From Clostridiaceae bacterium Marseille-Q4149 (GTDB lineage: Bacteria; Bacillota; Clostridia; Oscillospirales; Oscillospiraceae), in assembly GCA_018228685.1 (NCBI GenBank), contig CP073691.1:1-64000 (forward strand): DNA of 64,000 nucleotides. The letters run 5' to 3'. Shown one piece after another: positions 8,937-16,724 of the stretch. Under the pieces are notes generated by a model. That model was not told the DNA's origin. It made no database searches and was given only the letters and a program-made list of their open reading frames with translations. Each line of letters begins with the position of its first letter. The stretch's first letter is position 1. The position numbers and the translations under genes were made by a program.

Positions 8937-9845
8937 ATGGATTTTACTACTGTCATTTGGGCCGTTGTGGTCCTTGGCGCCCTTGCCATTGTGTTCGGCC
9001 TGATCCTGGCGGTGGCCGCCAAGGTCTTTGAGGTGGAGGTGGACCCCCGCCTGCCCGAGATCCAGGCCTGTCTGGCCGGCGCCAACTGCGGCGGCTGCGG
9101 CTATCCCGGCTGCGGCGGCTGCGCCGAGGCCATCCTGGCCGGTAAGGCTCCCATCAACGCCTGCGCCCCTGCCGGGGCCGAGGGCGCCGCCAAGATCGCT
9201 GCCATCATGGGCATGGAGGCTCCCACCGGCGAAAAGATGGTGGCCCACGTGCTGTGCAACGGCGGCACCAACGCCGTGAAGAACTTCGAGTATCGCGGTG
9301 TCAATGACTGTCTGGCCGCCACTAAGGTCCTGGCCGGCGACGCTCTGGCCTGCAAGTACGGCTGCCTGGGCTTCGGCTCCTGCGTGGCCGCCTGTAAGTT
9401 CGACGCCATCCATGTGGGCGAGAACGGCGCGGCTGTGGTGGACAAGGAAAAGTGCACCAACTGCGGCGCCTGCCGCGAGGCCTGCCCCCGGAAGCTGATC
9501 GTGGAGGTCCCCTACTCCAAGAAGGTGTTCGTCAACTGCTCCAACAAGGACAAGGGCCCCGCCGTCACCAAGGTCTGCGCCAACTCCTGCATCGGCTGCG
9601 GCCTGTGCCAGCGCACCTGTAAGTTCGACGCCATCCACGTGGTCAACAACGTGGCCGTCATCGACTATGCCAAGTGCAAGGGCTGCACCATGTGCGCCAA
9701 GGCCTGCCCCCGCAACGCCATTGAGCCTATCCCCACTCCCGAGGAGAAGGAGAAGTTCAAGGCCGCGCAGAAGGCTGCCGCCGAGAAGAAGGCCGCTGCC
9801 GCCAAGGCTGCTGCCGAGAAAGCTGCCGCCGAGAAGGCTGAGTAA
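8937..9845 (+). CDS. rnfB: Rnf complex subunit B (polyferredoxin, ferredoxin-binding)
   Basis: 302 residues. The electron entry point from reduced ferredoxin. An N-terminal membrane helix (about 5-27) is followed by the four-Cys cluster region CLAGANCGGCGYPGCGGC (about 46-63). Further on are the CKYGCLGFGSCVAAC stretch and three ferredoxin-like motifs, CTNCGACREACP, CIGCGLCQRTC and CKGCTMCAKACP, so up to six [4Fe-4S] clusters are possible. The last 30 residues are an Ala/Lys/Glu repeat (KAAAEKKAAAAKAAAEKAA) that should form one charged helix, as in the shorter tail of RnfC. Last gene of the operon. Confidence 0.95.
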   Translation: MDFTTVIWAVVVLGALAIVFGLILAVAAKVFEVEVDPRLPEIQACLAGANCGGCGYPGCGGCAEAILAGKAPINACAPAGAEGAAKIAAIMGMEAPTGEKMVAHVLCNGGTNAVKNFEYRGVNDCLAATKVLAGDALACKYGCLGFGSCVAACKFDAIHVGENGAAVVDKEKCTNCGACREACPRKLIVEVPYSKKVFVNCSNKDKGPAVTKVCANSCIGCGLCQRTCKFDAIHVVNNVAVIDYAKCKGCTMCAKACPRNAIEPIPTPEEKEKFKAAQKAAAEKKAAAAKAAAEKAAAEKAE

Positions 9846-9866
9846 TTATCCCCGTAGCTGTCATAA

Positions 9867-9897
9867 GCGCCCCATGCGGCTTTGCCGCATGGGGCGC
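9867..9897 (+). terminator. Hairpin after the rnf operon
   Basis: Perfect 14-base GC-rich stem (GCGCCCCATGCGGC) with a TTT loop, followed by a weak T-rich stretch. A second small stem of the TTGCCGCC/GGCGGCAA kind follows near 9920-9940. Confidence 0.65.
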
Positions 9898-9969
9898 TTC
9901 AGCTTGTTCCAAAAGGGTATTTGCCGCCCGCTGGCGGCAAGATCTACGGGGCTTTGGGGGACAAGAAAA

Positions 9970-9998
9970 CCGCCCCGCAGAAGTAGTCTGCGGGGCGG
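9970..9998 (-). terminator. Terminator of the zinc-ribbon/Big2 gene
   Basis: Perfect 12-base stem CCGCCCCGCAGA with a five-base loop; read leftwards it is followed by GTTTTCTT. Confidence 0.8.
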
Positions 9999-10013
9999 GG
10001 GAGAGGCGGTGAT

Positions 10014-10784
10014 TCAGTTGACGATGACAAAGCAGCTGACGCTCTGGTCGCCTACGGTGGCCTTCAGGATGGTCTTGCCCTTGGCAACGGCTGTGACCAG
10101 GCCGTTGGCGTCCACGGTGGCGATCTTGGTGTCCTCAATGGTCCAGGTGACGGTCTGCTCCGTGCCGTCCACGCGCATCTGGACGGTGGAGCCGACCTTG
10201 GCGGAGAACTCGTTGATGGTCTCGCCCTTGTTCTGATAGATGGAGCGCAGGCCCAGCTCCTCCTTAGGCGGCTCCGGCAGGGGAGTGGCCACGTTGACGG
10301 TGCAGGCGGCGGACTGGGAGCCGTCGGCGGTGGTGACGGTGATGGTGGCGGTGCCGGGGATTCCGGCGGTGACCAGGCCGGTGTCGTCCACGGTGGCCAC
10401 GTTGGTGTCGCTGCTGGTCCAGAGGACGTCCTCTGCGCCGGTGACGGTGAGGGTGGCGGTTTCCGCCTGGTTCAGGTTCAGGGTGGTCTGGTCCAGGGTC
10501 AGGGGCGTTGTGGGCGCGGGATCCGGCTCCACCACGGCGGGATCATCGGGCTTTTCGGCATTGCCATTGCCGCCGAACAGCAGCACGCCCACCAGCACCG
10601 CAGCCAGCACCACCACCAGCACCATGGCCGGGCCCAGGATGCTGGGGGCACGGCGGCGGCGGGTGACCTTGCGGCGGGGCGCGGCGCTCCGGCCCTTCAG
10701 GGCCTCGTCCTCCTGGCAGAAGGGGCAGGTTCTATAGCTGTCGGAGTACATTTCTCCGCATTTGGGGCACTTGATGAGCTTCAT
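10014..10784 (-). CDS. Membrane-anchored zinc-ribbon protein with Big2 Ig-like domains
   Basis: 256 residues. A zinc ribbon (CPKC...CPFC, residues 5-25) is followed by a basic stretch, one transmembrane helix (about 50-70), a Pro/Asp linker and two Ig-like bacterial Big2 domains. Each Big2 domain shows the VLWTSSDTNVATVDDTGLVTA pattern, the second as VTWTIEDTKIATVDANGLVTA. The zinc ribbon should be cytosolic and the Ig-like part outside, suggesting a sensor or wall-binding protein; the function is not known. ATG 10784 follows GGAGGATATAG. The gene is divergent from udk. Confidence 0.8.
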   Translation of the reverse strand: MKLIKCPKCGEMYSDSYRTCPFCQEDEALKGRSAAPRRKVTRRRRAPSILGPAMVLVVVLAAVLVGVLLFGGNGNAEKPDDPAVVEPDPAPTTPLTLDQTTLNLNQAETATLTVTGAEDVLWTSSDTNVATVDDTGLVTAGIPGTATITVTTADGSQSAACTVNVATPLPEPPKEELGLRSIYQNKGETINEFSAKVGSTVQMRVDGTEQTVTWTIEDTKIATVDANGLVTAVAKGKTILKATVGDQSVSCFVIVN

Positions 10785-10838
10785 GATCTATATCCTCCAT
10801 TGGAAAACACCGAAAGTGGGCGAAAATTATACCCTATT

Positions 10839-10867
10839 ATCATACTCATTTTTCCGGGCCGCGTCAA
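10839..10867 (-). promoter_or_regulatory. SigA-type promoter of the zinc-ribbon/Big2 gene
   Basis: Reading leftwards, TTGACG (10867-10862), 17 bases, TATGAT (10844-10839). A second TATAAT lies about ten bases further on. Confidence 0.65.
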
Positions 10868-10907
10868 CTGAAATCCTTGGAAGTTCATGCTTTTTTTACA
10901 AGTTCCC

Positions 10908-10936
10908 TTGCAATATGCCGGGAAGTTTTTTATAAT
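10908..10936 (+). promoter_or_regulatory. SigA-type promoter of udk
   Basis: TTGCAA (10908-10913), 17-base spacer, perfect TATAAT (10931-10936). Confidence 0.75.
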
Positions 10937-10972
10937 GTATGCAGAATATACGCTTATGCGGGAGGCAGAGAT

Positions 10973-11587
10973 ATGAACACCATCTTCATCGGCATCGCCG
11001 GGGGCACCGGCAGCGGCAAAACCACCCTCACGGAGCACCTGGTGTCCCGGTTCGGCGACGATATCGCCGTGGTGCACCACGACAACTACTATAAGCGGCA
11101 GGACTGCTCCTTCGAGGAGCGCTGCAAGCAGAATTACGACCACCCGGACGCCTTCGACACGGACCTGATGATCCAGGACCTGAAAAAGCTGAAGGCGGGC
11201 CAGACCATCTACTGCCCCGTGTATGACTACGCGCTGCACAACCGCACCGATCAGACCGTGGAGATCAGGCCCGCCAAGGTGATCATCGTGGAGGGCATCC
11301 TGATCTTCCAGAATAAAGAGCTGCGGGACCTGCTGGATATCAAGATCTTCGTGGAGACCGACGCCGATGTGCGCATCCTCCGCCGGGCCCTGCGGGACGT
11401 GGAGGAGCGGGGGCGCTCCATGCAGTCGGTGGTGACCCAGTATCTGACCACGGTGAAGCCCATGCACGAGCAGTTCGTGGAGCCCACCCGGAAGTATGCC
11501 GACATTGTGGTGCTGGAGGGGGGCCACAACCTGGTGGCCCTGGACCTGATCATGCAGCGCATCGCCAACCACATCGCGGAGAACTGA
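10973..11587 (+). CDS. udk: Uridine kinase
   Basis: 204 residues. Phosphorylates uridine and cytidine with ATP or GTP in pyrimidine salvage. Walker A GGTGSGKTT is at residues 9-17, HHDNYYKRQ at about 36-44, the family stretch YDHPDAFDTDLM at about 60, and VIIVEGILIF at about 100. Full family length. ATG 10973 follows GGGAGGCAGAG; longer in-frame starts run into the promoter. The next gene begins one base after the stop, so the two are one transcript. Confidence 0.92.
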   Translation: MNTIFIGIAGGTGSGKTTLTEHLVSRFGDDIAVVHHDNYYKRQDCSFEERCKQNYDHPDAFDTDLMIQDLKKLKAGQTIYCPVYDYALHNRTDQTVEIRPAKVIIVEGILIFQNKELRDLLDIKIFVETDADVRILRRALRDVEERGRSMQSVVTQYLTTVKPMHEQFVEPTRKYADIVVLEGGHNLVALDLIMQRIANHIAEN

Positions 11588-11588
11588 C

Positions 11589-12335
11589 GTGAAGGCGGTC
11601 CGTTACGCCGGGGCGGCTGTGTGCCTGGCTCTGGCGGCGTATTTCATGGCCCCGCTGGTCATGGGCATCCTGCACATCGGCATGGTGTATCCGGCGGCGC
11701 TGCTGGCCCTGGCGGCGGCTATGCTCCTGCGGCCCCGGTGGTTCCGGCGGCTTCCCCGGTGGCTGCGGCGCACCGGCGGGGCCTTGCTGGGGGCGGGACT
11801 GGCCCTGCTGGCGGCGGTGCTGGTGATGATGGCCGTCCAGGCCGGGAACCGGCCCGGGCCGGAGGACTGCACCGTGGTGGTGCTGGGATGCCAGGTGTCC
11901 GCCAGCGGCGAGCCCACGGTGATGCTCCGAGACCGCATCGACGCGGCGTATGACTATCTGACCGCCCATCCGGAAAGCCGGTGCGTGGCCTCCGGCGGGC
12001 AGAACGACAACGAGCCCATCTCCGAGGCGGCCTGCATCCGCAACACCCTGGCGGCCCGTGGCATTGACCCGGACCGCATCCTGCTGGAGGACCGGTCCCG
12101 GTCCACGGAGGAGAATCTGCGCTTCACGGCGGAGATCATCCGGCAGCAGGGGTTTAACCCCCGGGTGGCCATCGCATCGGATAATTTTCACCAGCTGCGG
12201 GCCTCGGTATGGGCCAGGCGCTGCGGCCTGGAGGCGGAGTCCCTGGGCTGCGCCAGCTGGTGGCCCCTGGGTCCGGGCTATTGGGCCCGGGAGGCCGTGG
12301 CCGTGGTGGTGCTGGAGGTTGGGAGTCTGCTGTAG
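11589..12335 (+). CDS. YdcF/SanA-like DUF218 membrane protein
   Basis: 248 residues, GTG start one base after udk, with GGAG in the end of udk. Two or three N-terminal membrane helices occupy residues 5-85. The DUF218 domain begins with CTVVVLGCQVSASGEP at about 95, and SGGQNDNEPISEAACIRN plus LEDRSRSTEENLRF are the conserved middle of the fold. Proteins of this family are linked to envelope integrity (SanA, ElyC) but have no settled biochemical activity. The terminal VEVGSLL is short, so the gene looks complete. Confidence 0.8.
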   Translation: MKAVRYAGAAVCLALAAYFMAPLVMGILHIGMVYPAALLALAAAMLLRPRWFRRLPRWLRRTGGALLGAGLALLAAVLVMMAVQAGNRPGPEDCTVVVLGCQVSASGEPTVMLRDRIDAAYDYLTAHPESRCVASGGQNDNEPISEAACIRNTLAARGIDPDRILLEDRSRSTEENLRFTAEIIRQQGFNPRVAIASDNFHQLRASVWARRCGLEAESLGCASWWPLGPGYWAREAVAVVVLEVGSLL

Positions 12336-12343
12336 GGGACGCT

Positions 12344-12435
12344 CCGCTGGGGCGGACAAGAGTCGTCCGCCCCAGCGGTTGGGTGACAAGAGAATTACTG
12401 CTTCGCCAGGGCGGACGACATGTCCGCCCGTTTTT
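12344..12435 (+). terminator. Two related hairpins, the second a terminator
   Basis: The first stem (12344-12357 with 12365-12378) is CCGCTGGGGCGGAC and its complement. The second (12409-12416 with 12422-12429) reuses the arm GGGCGGAC/GTCCGCCC and is followed by GTTTTTT. The shared arms suggest duplication of one hairpin, or a dispersed repeat. Confidence 0.7.
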
Positions 12436-12520
12436 TGGCATTTTTACGGCAACAAGGCATCTGTCATGACATAAAATCGAAAACTGCCAGCCATAAGCCG
12501 AACGAAATACCGAAAACGTT

Positions 12521-12539
12521 ACCAATGATTATCGTTATC
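12521..12539. promoter_or_regulatory. Possible Fur box
   Basis: ACCAATGATTATCGTTATC matches the classical 19-base Fur consensus at 15 positions by eye. It ends 20 bases before the -35 element of the following promoter. Binding is not shown, and the target gene is not an obvious iron gene. Confidence 0.4.
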
Positions 12540-12558
12540 GAAACAGCGTTTTTTCGAC

Positions 12559-12587
12559 TTGATTTTTTCGGGTTTTTATGCTATATT
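12559..12587 (+). promoter_or_regulatory. SigA-type promoter of the polysaccharide gene
   Basis: TTGATT (12559-12564), 17-base spacer, TATATT (12582-12587). Confidence 0.65.
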
Positions 12588-12647
12588 AGCACGTAAGAAA
12601 GTAAGGGCGGAGAAGAACGGATTCCGCCTTTGGGAGGGGGCGCCGGC

Positions 12648-14514
12648 GTGGGCTTGTACATCGGAAAAATGGACCGCAAATGGCTGTCGCGGGTGCTTAT
12701 CATCATGCTGGCGGATATTCTGGGGATTCTGGGGTCGTATCTGCTGGCCCTGTGGGCCCGGTTCGACCTCCACTTCATGGATATTCCGCCGGAGTTTCTG
12801 CAGGGATATCTGAGCACCATCTGGTGGTGGGTACTGATCTGCCTGGCGGTGTTCTGGTTATGCAACCTCTATAACAGCATCTGGCGGTTTGTCAGCGTGG
12901 ACGCGCTGATGCGGATCATCCTGGCCTATGTCATCCTGGGCGGGCTGAGCTTCGGGTGCGTGAAGCTGTTCCACATTGTGATGCCCCGGTCGTACTATGT
13001 GTGGGGCCTGCTGTGCAGCTTCTTTATCACCGCCGGTATCCGGTTTTTCTATCGGGGCGTGCGGTATCTGCGCAACCGGGTGCCCGGCAGCCAGAAGGGC
13101 ACCGAAAACGTGATGATCATCGGCGCAGGCCAGGCCGGGCGGCAGCTGATCCGGGAATACGCCGTCAGCAGTCATCTCAACAGCCGGGTGGCCTGCATCA
13201 TCGACGACAACCCCGCCAAGCGGGGCCGCATTCTGGAGGGTGTGCGCGTTGTGGGTGCGCGGCGGGACATTCCCCAGGCCGCCAGGCAATTCGATATTGA
13301 CAAGATCGTGTTCGCCATTCCGTCGCTTCAGGGCGCCGGAAGGCAGGATATCCTCAATATATGCAGCACCACCGGCTGCCAGATCCAGGTGGTGCCGGGC
13401 ATGTATCAGCTGGTCAACGGTGAGGTCACCATCAGCAAGCTCCGCCGGGTGGAGCTGCAGGACCTGCTGGGCCGGGACCCCATCCAGGTGAACCTGGAGG
13501 AGATCTGCGGCTATATCAACGACAAGACGGTTCTGGTCACCGGAGGCGGCGGCAGCATCGGCAGCGAGCTGTGCCGTCAGATCGCCCGGCACAGGCCCCG
13601 GCGGCTGGTGATCTTCGACATTTACGAAAACAACGCCTACGACATTCAGATGGAGCTGCGCCGGGAGCACCCGGAGCCTGACGCTGGAGGTGTGCATCGG
13701 GTCCGTGCGGGACCAGCAGCGGGTGGATAACCTGCTGGATACGTACCGGCCGGACCTGATCTTCCACGCGGCGGCCCACAAGCATGTGCCCCTGATGGAG
13801 GACAGCCCCAACGAGGCCATCAAGAACAACGTGTTCGGCACCTATAAAATGGCCCGGTCCGCCGCCCGGCACGGGGTAAAGCGCTTTGTGCTGATCTCCA
13901 CGGACAAGGCGGTGAACCCCACCAACATCATGGGCGCGTCCAAGCGCCTGTGCGAGATGGTGGTGCAGATGATGAACCGGCGCAGCGAAACGGAATTTGT
14001 GGCGGTGCGGTTCGGCAACGTCCTGGGCAGCAACGGCAGCGTGGTGCCCCTGTTCGAGCAGCAGATCGCCCACGGGGGACCGGTGACGGTGACGCATCCG
14101 GAGATCACCCGGTTTTTCATGACCATTCCCGAGGCGGTGTCCCTGGTTCTGCAGGCGGGGTATTATGCCAGGGGCGGCGAGATCTTTGTGCTGGACATGG
14201 GCCAGCCGGTGAAGATCGACGACATGGCCCGGCAGCTGATCCGCCTGTCCGGCTACGAGCCGGATGTGGATATCCCCATCATCTATACCGGCCTGCGGCC
14301 CGGAGAGAAGCTGTACGAGGAGCTGCTGATGGACGAGGAGGGCCTGCGGGAGACCGCCAACCAGCTCATCCACATCGGCCAGCCCATCAACATGGACGAC
14401 GAGGCCTTCTGCCGCCAGCTGGCGGTGCTGGAGCGGGCCTGCCAGAGCAACAGCCCGGACATCCGCCAATATGTGGCGGACATGGTGCCCACCTATCACC
14501 CCAAGAAAGACTGA
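12648..14514 (+). pseudogene. CapD/PglF-type nucleotide-sugar dehydratase/epimerase, frameshifted
   Basis: Membrane-bound polysaccharide biosynthesis protein split over two frames. The first half (12648-13680) has four N-terminal helices, a first Rossmann region (VMIIGAGQAGRQLI) and the start of the catalytic SDR domain (VLVTGGGGSIGSELCRQI). The second half, open from about 13690, continues it with FHAAAHKHVPLMED, ISTDKAVNPTNIMGASKR (catalytic Lys), FGNVLGSNGSVVPLFEQQI and the C-terminal cap. Near 13677 the run GAGCCTGACG would restore the expected HPELTLEVCIGSVRD if one C were removed. GTG 12648 follows GGGAGGGGG; ATG 12669 is the alternative. Either a recent inactivating mutation or a sequencing error; everything else is intact. 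The intact enzyme would act on UDP-sugars for surface glycans. Confidence 0.85.
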
Positions 14515-14524
14515 CAGGCTATAG

Positions 14525-14626
14525 AAGCCTCGCAGAGTTTGCCGCCCGCAGGCGGCAAATCAAGTGAGATCATTTTCGCCCGGGGCGTATACCTGGGCGA
14601 AAATTCTTCTCAGTCTGCAAGCCTTT
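14525..14626 (-). repeat. Dispersed structured intergenic element, short copy
   Basis: Read leftwards it starts with AAAGGCTTGCAGACTGAGAAG and ends with GGCGGCAAACTCTGCGAGG, like the copies at 22026-22180 and 42264-42419. It keeps hairpin P2 (ATTTTCGCCC paired with GGGCGAAAAT around a 13-base loop, 14572-14604) and hairpin P3 (TTTGCCGCC/GGCGGCAAA). It lacks the segment between the two CTTGCAG repeats, including P1, as if deleted by recombination between them. It lies between convergent genes. Confidence 0.8.
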
Positions 14627-14698
14627 TATTAAAAAAGGGCTATGCCCTTTTTTAATAAACTCAGGGACCCCGCCAAATGGCGGGGTCCCTGAGTTTTT
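14625..14698. terminator. Two strong hairpins between convergent genes
   Basis: First: a 16-base stem TTTATTAAAAAAGGGC with a TAT loop (14625-14659). Second: a 15-base stem CTCAGGGACCCCGCC with an AAAT loop (14660-14693) and TTTTT. They close the polysaccharide gene and, in reverse, the Dabb gene. Confidence 0.85.
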
Positions 14699-14709
14699 CA
14701 CTGGTGCGT

Positions 14710-14997
14710 TTATTCCTCAAAATCGAAAATGGCCTTCTTTTCCAGCAGGGGGCCGAAGCGGTCCTTCCACCGGTGGTGCATGGGGGACACGTCATAGGCC
14801 GCCAGGGCCGCCGGGTCCATGTCCAGCCGGATCAGCACATGGTACCGGTTCTCCCGGTCCACGCAGTTGGGGAATACCTCCGCGCCCCGGACGCCGGGAA
14901 TGTCCCCGGCCGCGGAAAAAATCTCCCGGATCTCCGGCAGATACGCCTGCCAGTCCCCGGCGTCTGCCCGGAACCGGGTCAGAATGCAGTGCCTCAC
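14710..14997 (-). CDS. Dabb-family (dimeric alpha-beta barrel) protein
   Basis: 95 residues. MRHCILTRFRAD at the start, FPNCVDRENRYHVLIRLDMD in the middle and SPMHHRWKDRFGPLLEKKAIFDFE at the end fit the stress-response A/B barrel (Dabb) family of small dimers of mostly unknown substrate. The start is GTG 14997, with GAGGAGGGGC upstream. Last gene of a leftward cluster with rarA and DUF951; only 12 bases separate it from the preceding small gene. Confidence 0.75.
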   Translation of the reverse strand: MRHCILTRFRADAGDWQAYLPEIREIFSAAGDIPGVRGAEVFPNCVDRENRYHVLIRLDMDPAALAAYDVSPMHHRWKDRFGPLLEKKAIFDFEE

Positions 14998-15009
14998 AGC
15001 CGCCCCTCC

Positions 15010-15111
15010 TCACAGGCCGATATACGGAATAATCAGGCCCAGGATCATGACAATGGCCATCAAAAGGGCCACGCCCATGGCCACATACCGGGTCCAGTTT
15101 TGCTTTTTCAT
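15010..15111 (-). CDS. 33-residue single-helix membrane peptide
   Basis: MKKQNWTRYVAMGVALLM starts a peptide with a basic N-terminus and one hydrophobic helix ending IPYIGL. ATG 15111 is preceded by CCAAAGGAGGAAACC and overlaps the DUF951 stop region (ATGA type), strong support for translation. Similar short peptides (DUF4044-like) accompany DUF951 genes in other Firmicutes, as far as recalled. Function unknown. Confidence 0.65.
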   Translation of the reverse strand: MKKQNWTRYVAMGVALLMAIVMILGLIIPYIGL

Positions 15112-15299
15112 GGGGTTTCCTCCTTTGGAATCACACGCTTGATGCTTTTTTCCACCTTGCGCCGGGGGGCCAGCACCTCGTGGCCGCAGCCGGTGCACCG
15201 CAGGCGGATGTCCATCCCCACCCGCAGCACCTCCCACCGGCGGCTGCCGCAGGGGTGGTCCTTTTTCAGTTCAACGATATCATGGAGCTTCAGGTCCAT
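15108..15299 (-). CDS. DUF951-family protein
   Basis: 63 residues. MDLKLHDIVELKKDHPCGS, WEVLRVGMDIRLRCTGCGH and APRRKVEKSIKRV match the DUF951 family closely over its whole length. The Cys (HPCGS, CTGC) and His residues suggest a metal site. It sits 20 bases after rarA and overlaps the next small gene, so all are probably one operon. Function unknown. Confidence 0.88.
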   Translation of the reverse strand: MDLKLHDIVELKKDHPCGSRRWEVLRVGMDIRLRCTGCGHEVLAPRRKVEKSIKRVIPKEETP

Positions 15300-15319
15300 T
15301 GCCTGCCCGCCTTTCCGGT

Positions 15320-16579
15320 CTATGATTTTTTGATATCCTCCCAGTACCGCCGGGCGGCCTGTTCGGTCTTGTTGTCGCCGTATTCGTAATACGACGCGTC
15401 CCCCAGGGCCTCCGGCAGGTACCGCTGGGCCACATAGTGGTGGGGGTAATCGTGGGGGTATTTGTAGGCCGGGGCCTTGCCGCTGCCGGTGCTGTCGGCG
15501 TGGACGTTCTGCAGGTGCCGGGGCACCTGGCCTACCCTCCCCTTTTGAATGTCGTCCATGGCGGCGATGATGGCGTTGTGGGCGGAGTTGGACTTGGGAG
15601 CCGTGGCCAGCAGAATGGCCGCCTCCGCCAGAGGCAGTCTGGCCTCCGGCAGGCCCAGCTCCCGGGCGGCGTCCACGCAGGCCTTGGTAACGGCCATGGC
15701 CTGGGGATAGGCCAGCCCCACATCCTCGGCGGCGATGACCAGCAGCCGCCGGCAGGGGGACAGCAGGTCCCCGGCCTCCAGCAGCCGCCCCAGGTAATAC
15801 ACCGCCGCGTCCGGGTCGGAGCCCCGGATGGACTTCTGCAGGGCGGACAGCAGGTCGTAATGCTCGTCCCCCTCCCGGTCATAGCGCATGGCGCTGCGCT
15901 GGGAGGCCTGGGCGGCGTCCGCCGCCGTGATGCGCAGACCTCCGTCCACCGGCCGGGCGGCCCGGTCCAGCAGCTCCACGGCGTTGACGGCCTTGCGCAC
16001 GTCGCCGCCGCACCCGGCGGCGATAAGCCCCGGCACCTCCTCCTCCCAGGTCAGGGGCAGGGGACTGCGGCTGCGGACAATGTCCAGGGCCCGCAGCACG
16101 GCGGGCAGAGTCTCCTCCGCCGTCAGGGCCTTGAACTCGAACACCGTGCTGCGGGACAGCAGGGCGTTGTACACATAGAAATAGGGATTCTCCGTGGTGG
16201 AGGCGATGAGGGTGATCTTGCCGTTTTCCATGAACTCCAGCAGGCTCTGCTGCTGCTTCTTGTTGAAATACTGGATCTCGTCCAGGTACAGCAGCACCCC
16301 GTTGGGGGCCAGCATGGTGTCCACGTCCGCGATGATGGCCTTCACGTCCTGCAGGGACGCCGTGGTGGCGTTCAGGTGATACAGGGCCTTCTCCGTGCGC
16401 TTGGCGATGATGGAGGCGATGGTGGTTTTGCCGGTGCCGGAGGGGCCGTAGAAGATCATGTTGGCGGAGGTCCCGCCCTCGATGAGCCGCCGCAGCAGGG
16501 CGCCGGGGCCCAACAGGTGCTTCTGCCCCGCCACCTGATCCAGGGTCTGGGGCCGTATTTCGTCTGCCAATGGCCGCAT
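15320..16579 (-). CDS. rarA: Replication-associated recombination protein A (AAA+ ATPase)
   Basis: 419 residues from ATG 16579, with CACGAAAGGAGG upstream; in-frame codons further up are discarded. RarA/MgsA/WRNIP1 proteins act at stalled forks. It opens MRPLADEIRPQTLDQVAGQ. Walker A is GPSGTGKTT (about 47-55), Walker B is LLYLDEI (about 100), sensor 1 is LIASTTENPYF, and the C-terminal tetramerisation part has HADSTGSGKAPAYKYPHDY. Its leftward -10 (TATAAT, complement of 16641-16646) lies close to the promoter of nth, so the two genes are divergently controlled. Confidence 0.93.
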   Translation of the reverse strand: MRPLADEIRPQTLDQVAGQKHLLGPGALLRRLIEGGTSANMIFYGPSGTGKTTIASIIAKRTEKALYHLNATTASLQDVKAIIADVDTMLAPNGVLLYLDEIQYFNKKQQQSLLEFMENGKITLIASTTENPYFYVYNALLSRSTVFEFKALTAEETLPAVLRALDIVRSRSPLPLTWEEEVPGLIAAGCGGDVRKAVNAVELLDRAARPVDGGLRITAADAAQASQRSAMRYDREGDEHYDLLSALQKSIRGSDPDAAVYYLGRLLEAGDLLSPCRRLLVIAAEDVGLAYPQAMAVTKACVDAARELGLPEARLPLAEAAILLATAPKSNSAHNAIIAAMDDIQKGRVGQVPRHLQNVHADSTGSGKAPAYKYPHDYPHHYVAQRYLPEALGDASYYEYGDNKTEQAARRYWEDIKKS

Positions 16580-16676
16580 GGCGGCAGCCTCCTTTCGTGT
16601 GGCCCGGGGCGCAAGGCCCCTGCCGGGGAAATTCTCAGGTATTATACCACACTTCGGCGGTTTTTGCACCCCCGAT

Positions 16677-16705
16677 TTGCATTTTTCCCGGGGGTCTGGT
16701 ACAAT
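16677..16705 (+). promoter_or_regulatory. SigA-type promoter of nth
   Basis: TTGCAT (16677-16682), 17-base spacer, TACAAT (16700-16705), 19 bases before the start codon. Confidence 0.7.
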
Positions 16706-16724
16706 AGGGGCGAGGTGATCTGTT

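Noticed and set aside
3637..9638. Very long open frames opposite the rnf operon (up to about 1000 codons), rich in His, Gly, Ala and Gln
   Set aside because: They mirror the codon usage of the GC-rich genes on the other strand, have no ribosome sites and no family resemblance. Only the last 252 codons, from ATG 4395, are a real gene (DUF975).
9760..9843. Repetitive DNA at the end of rnfB
   Set aside because: Codon repetition of an Ala/Lys/Glu tail, not an independent repeat element.
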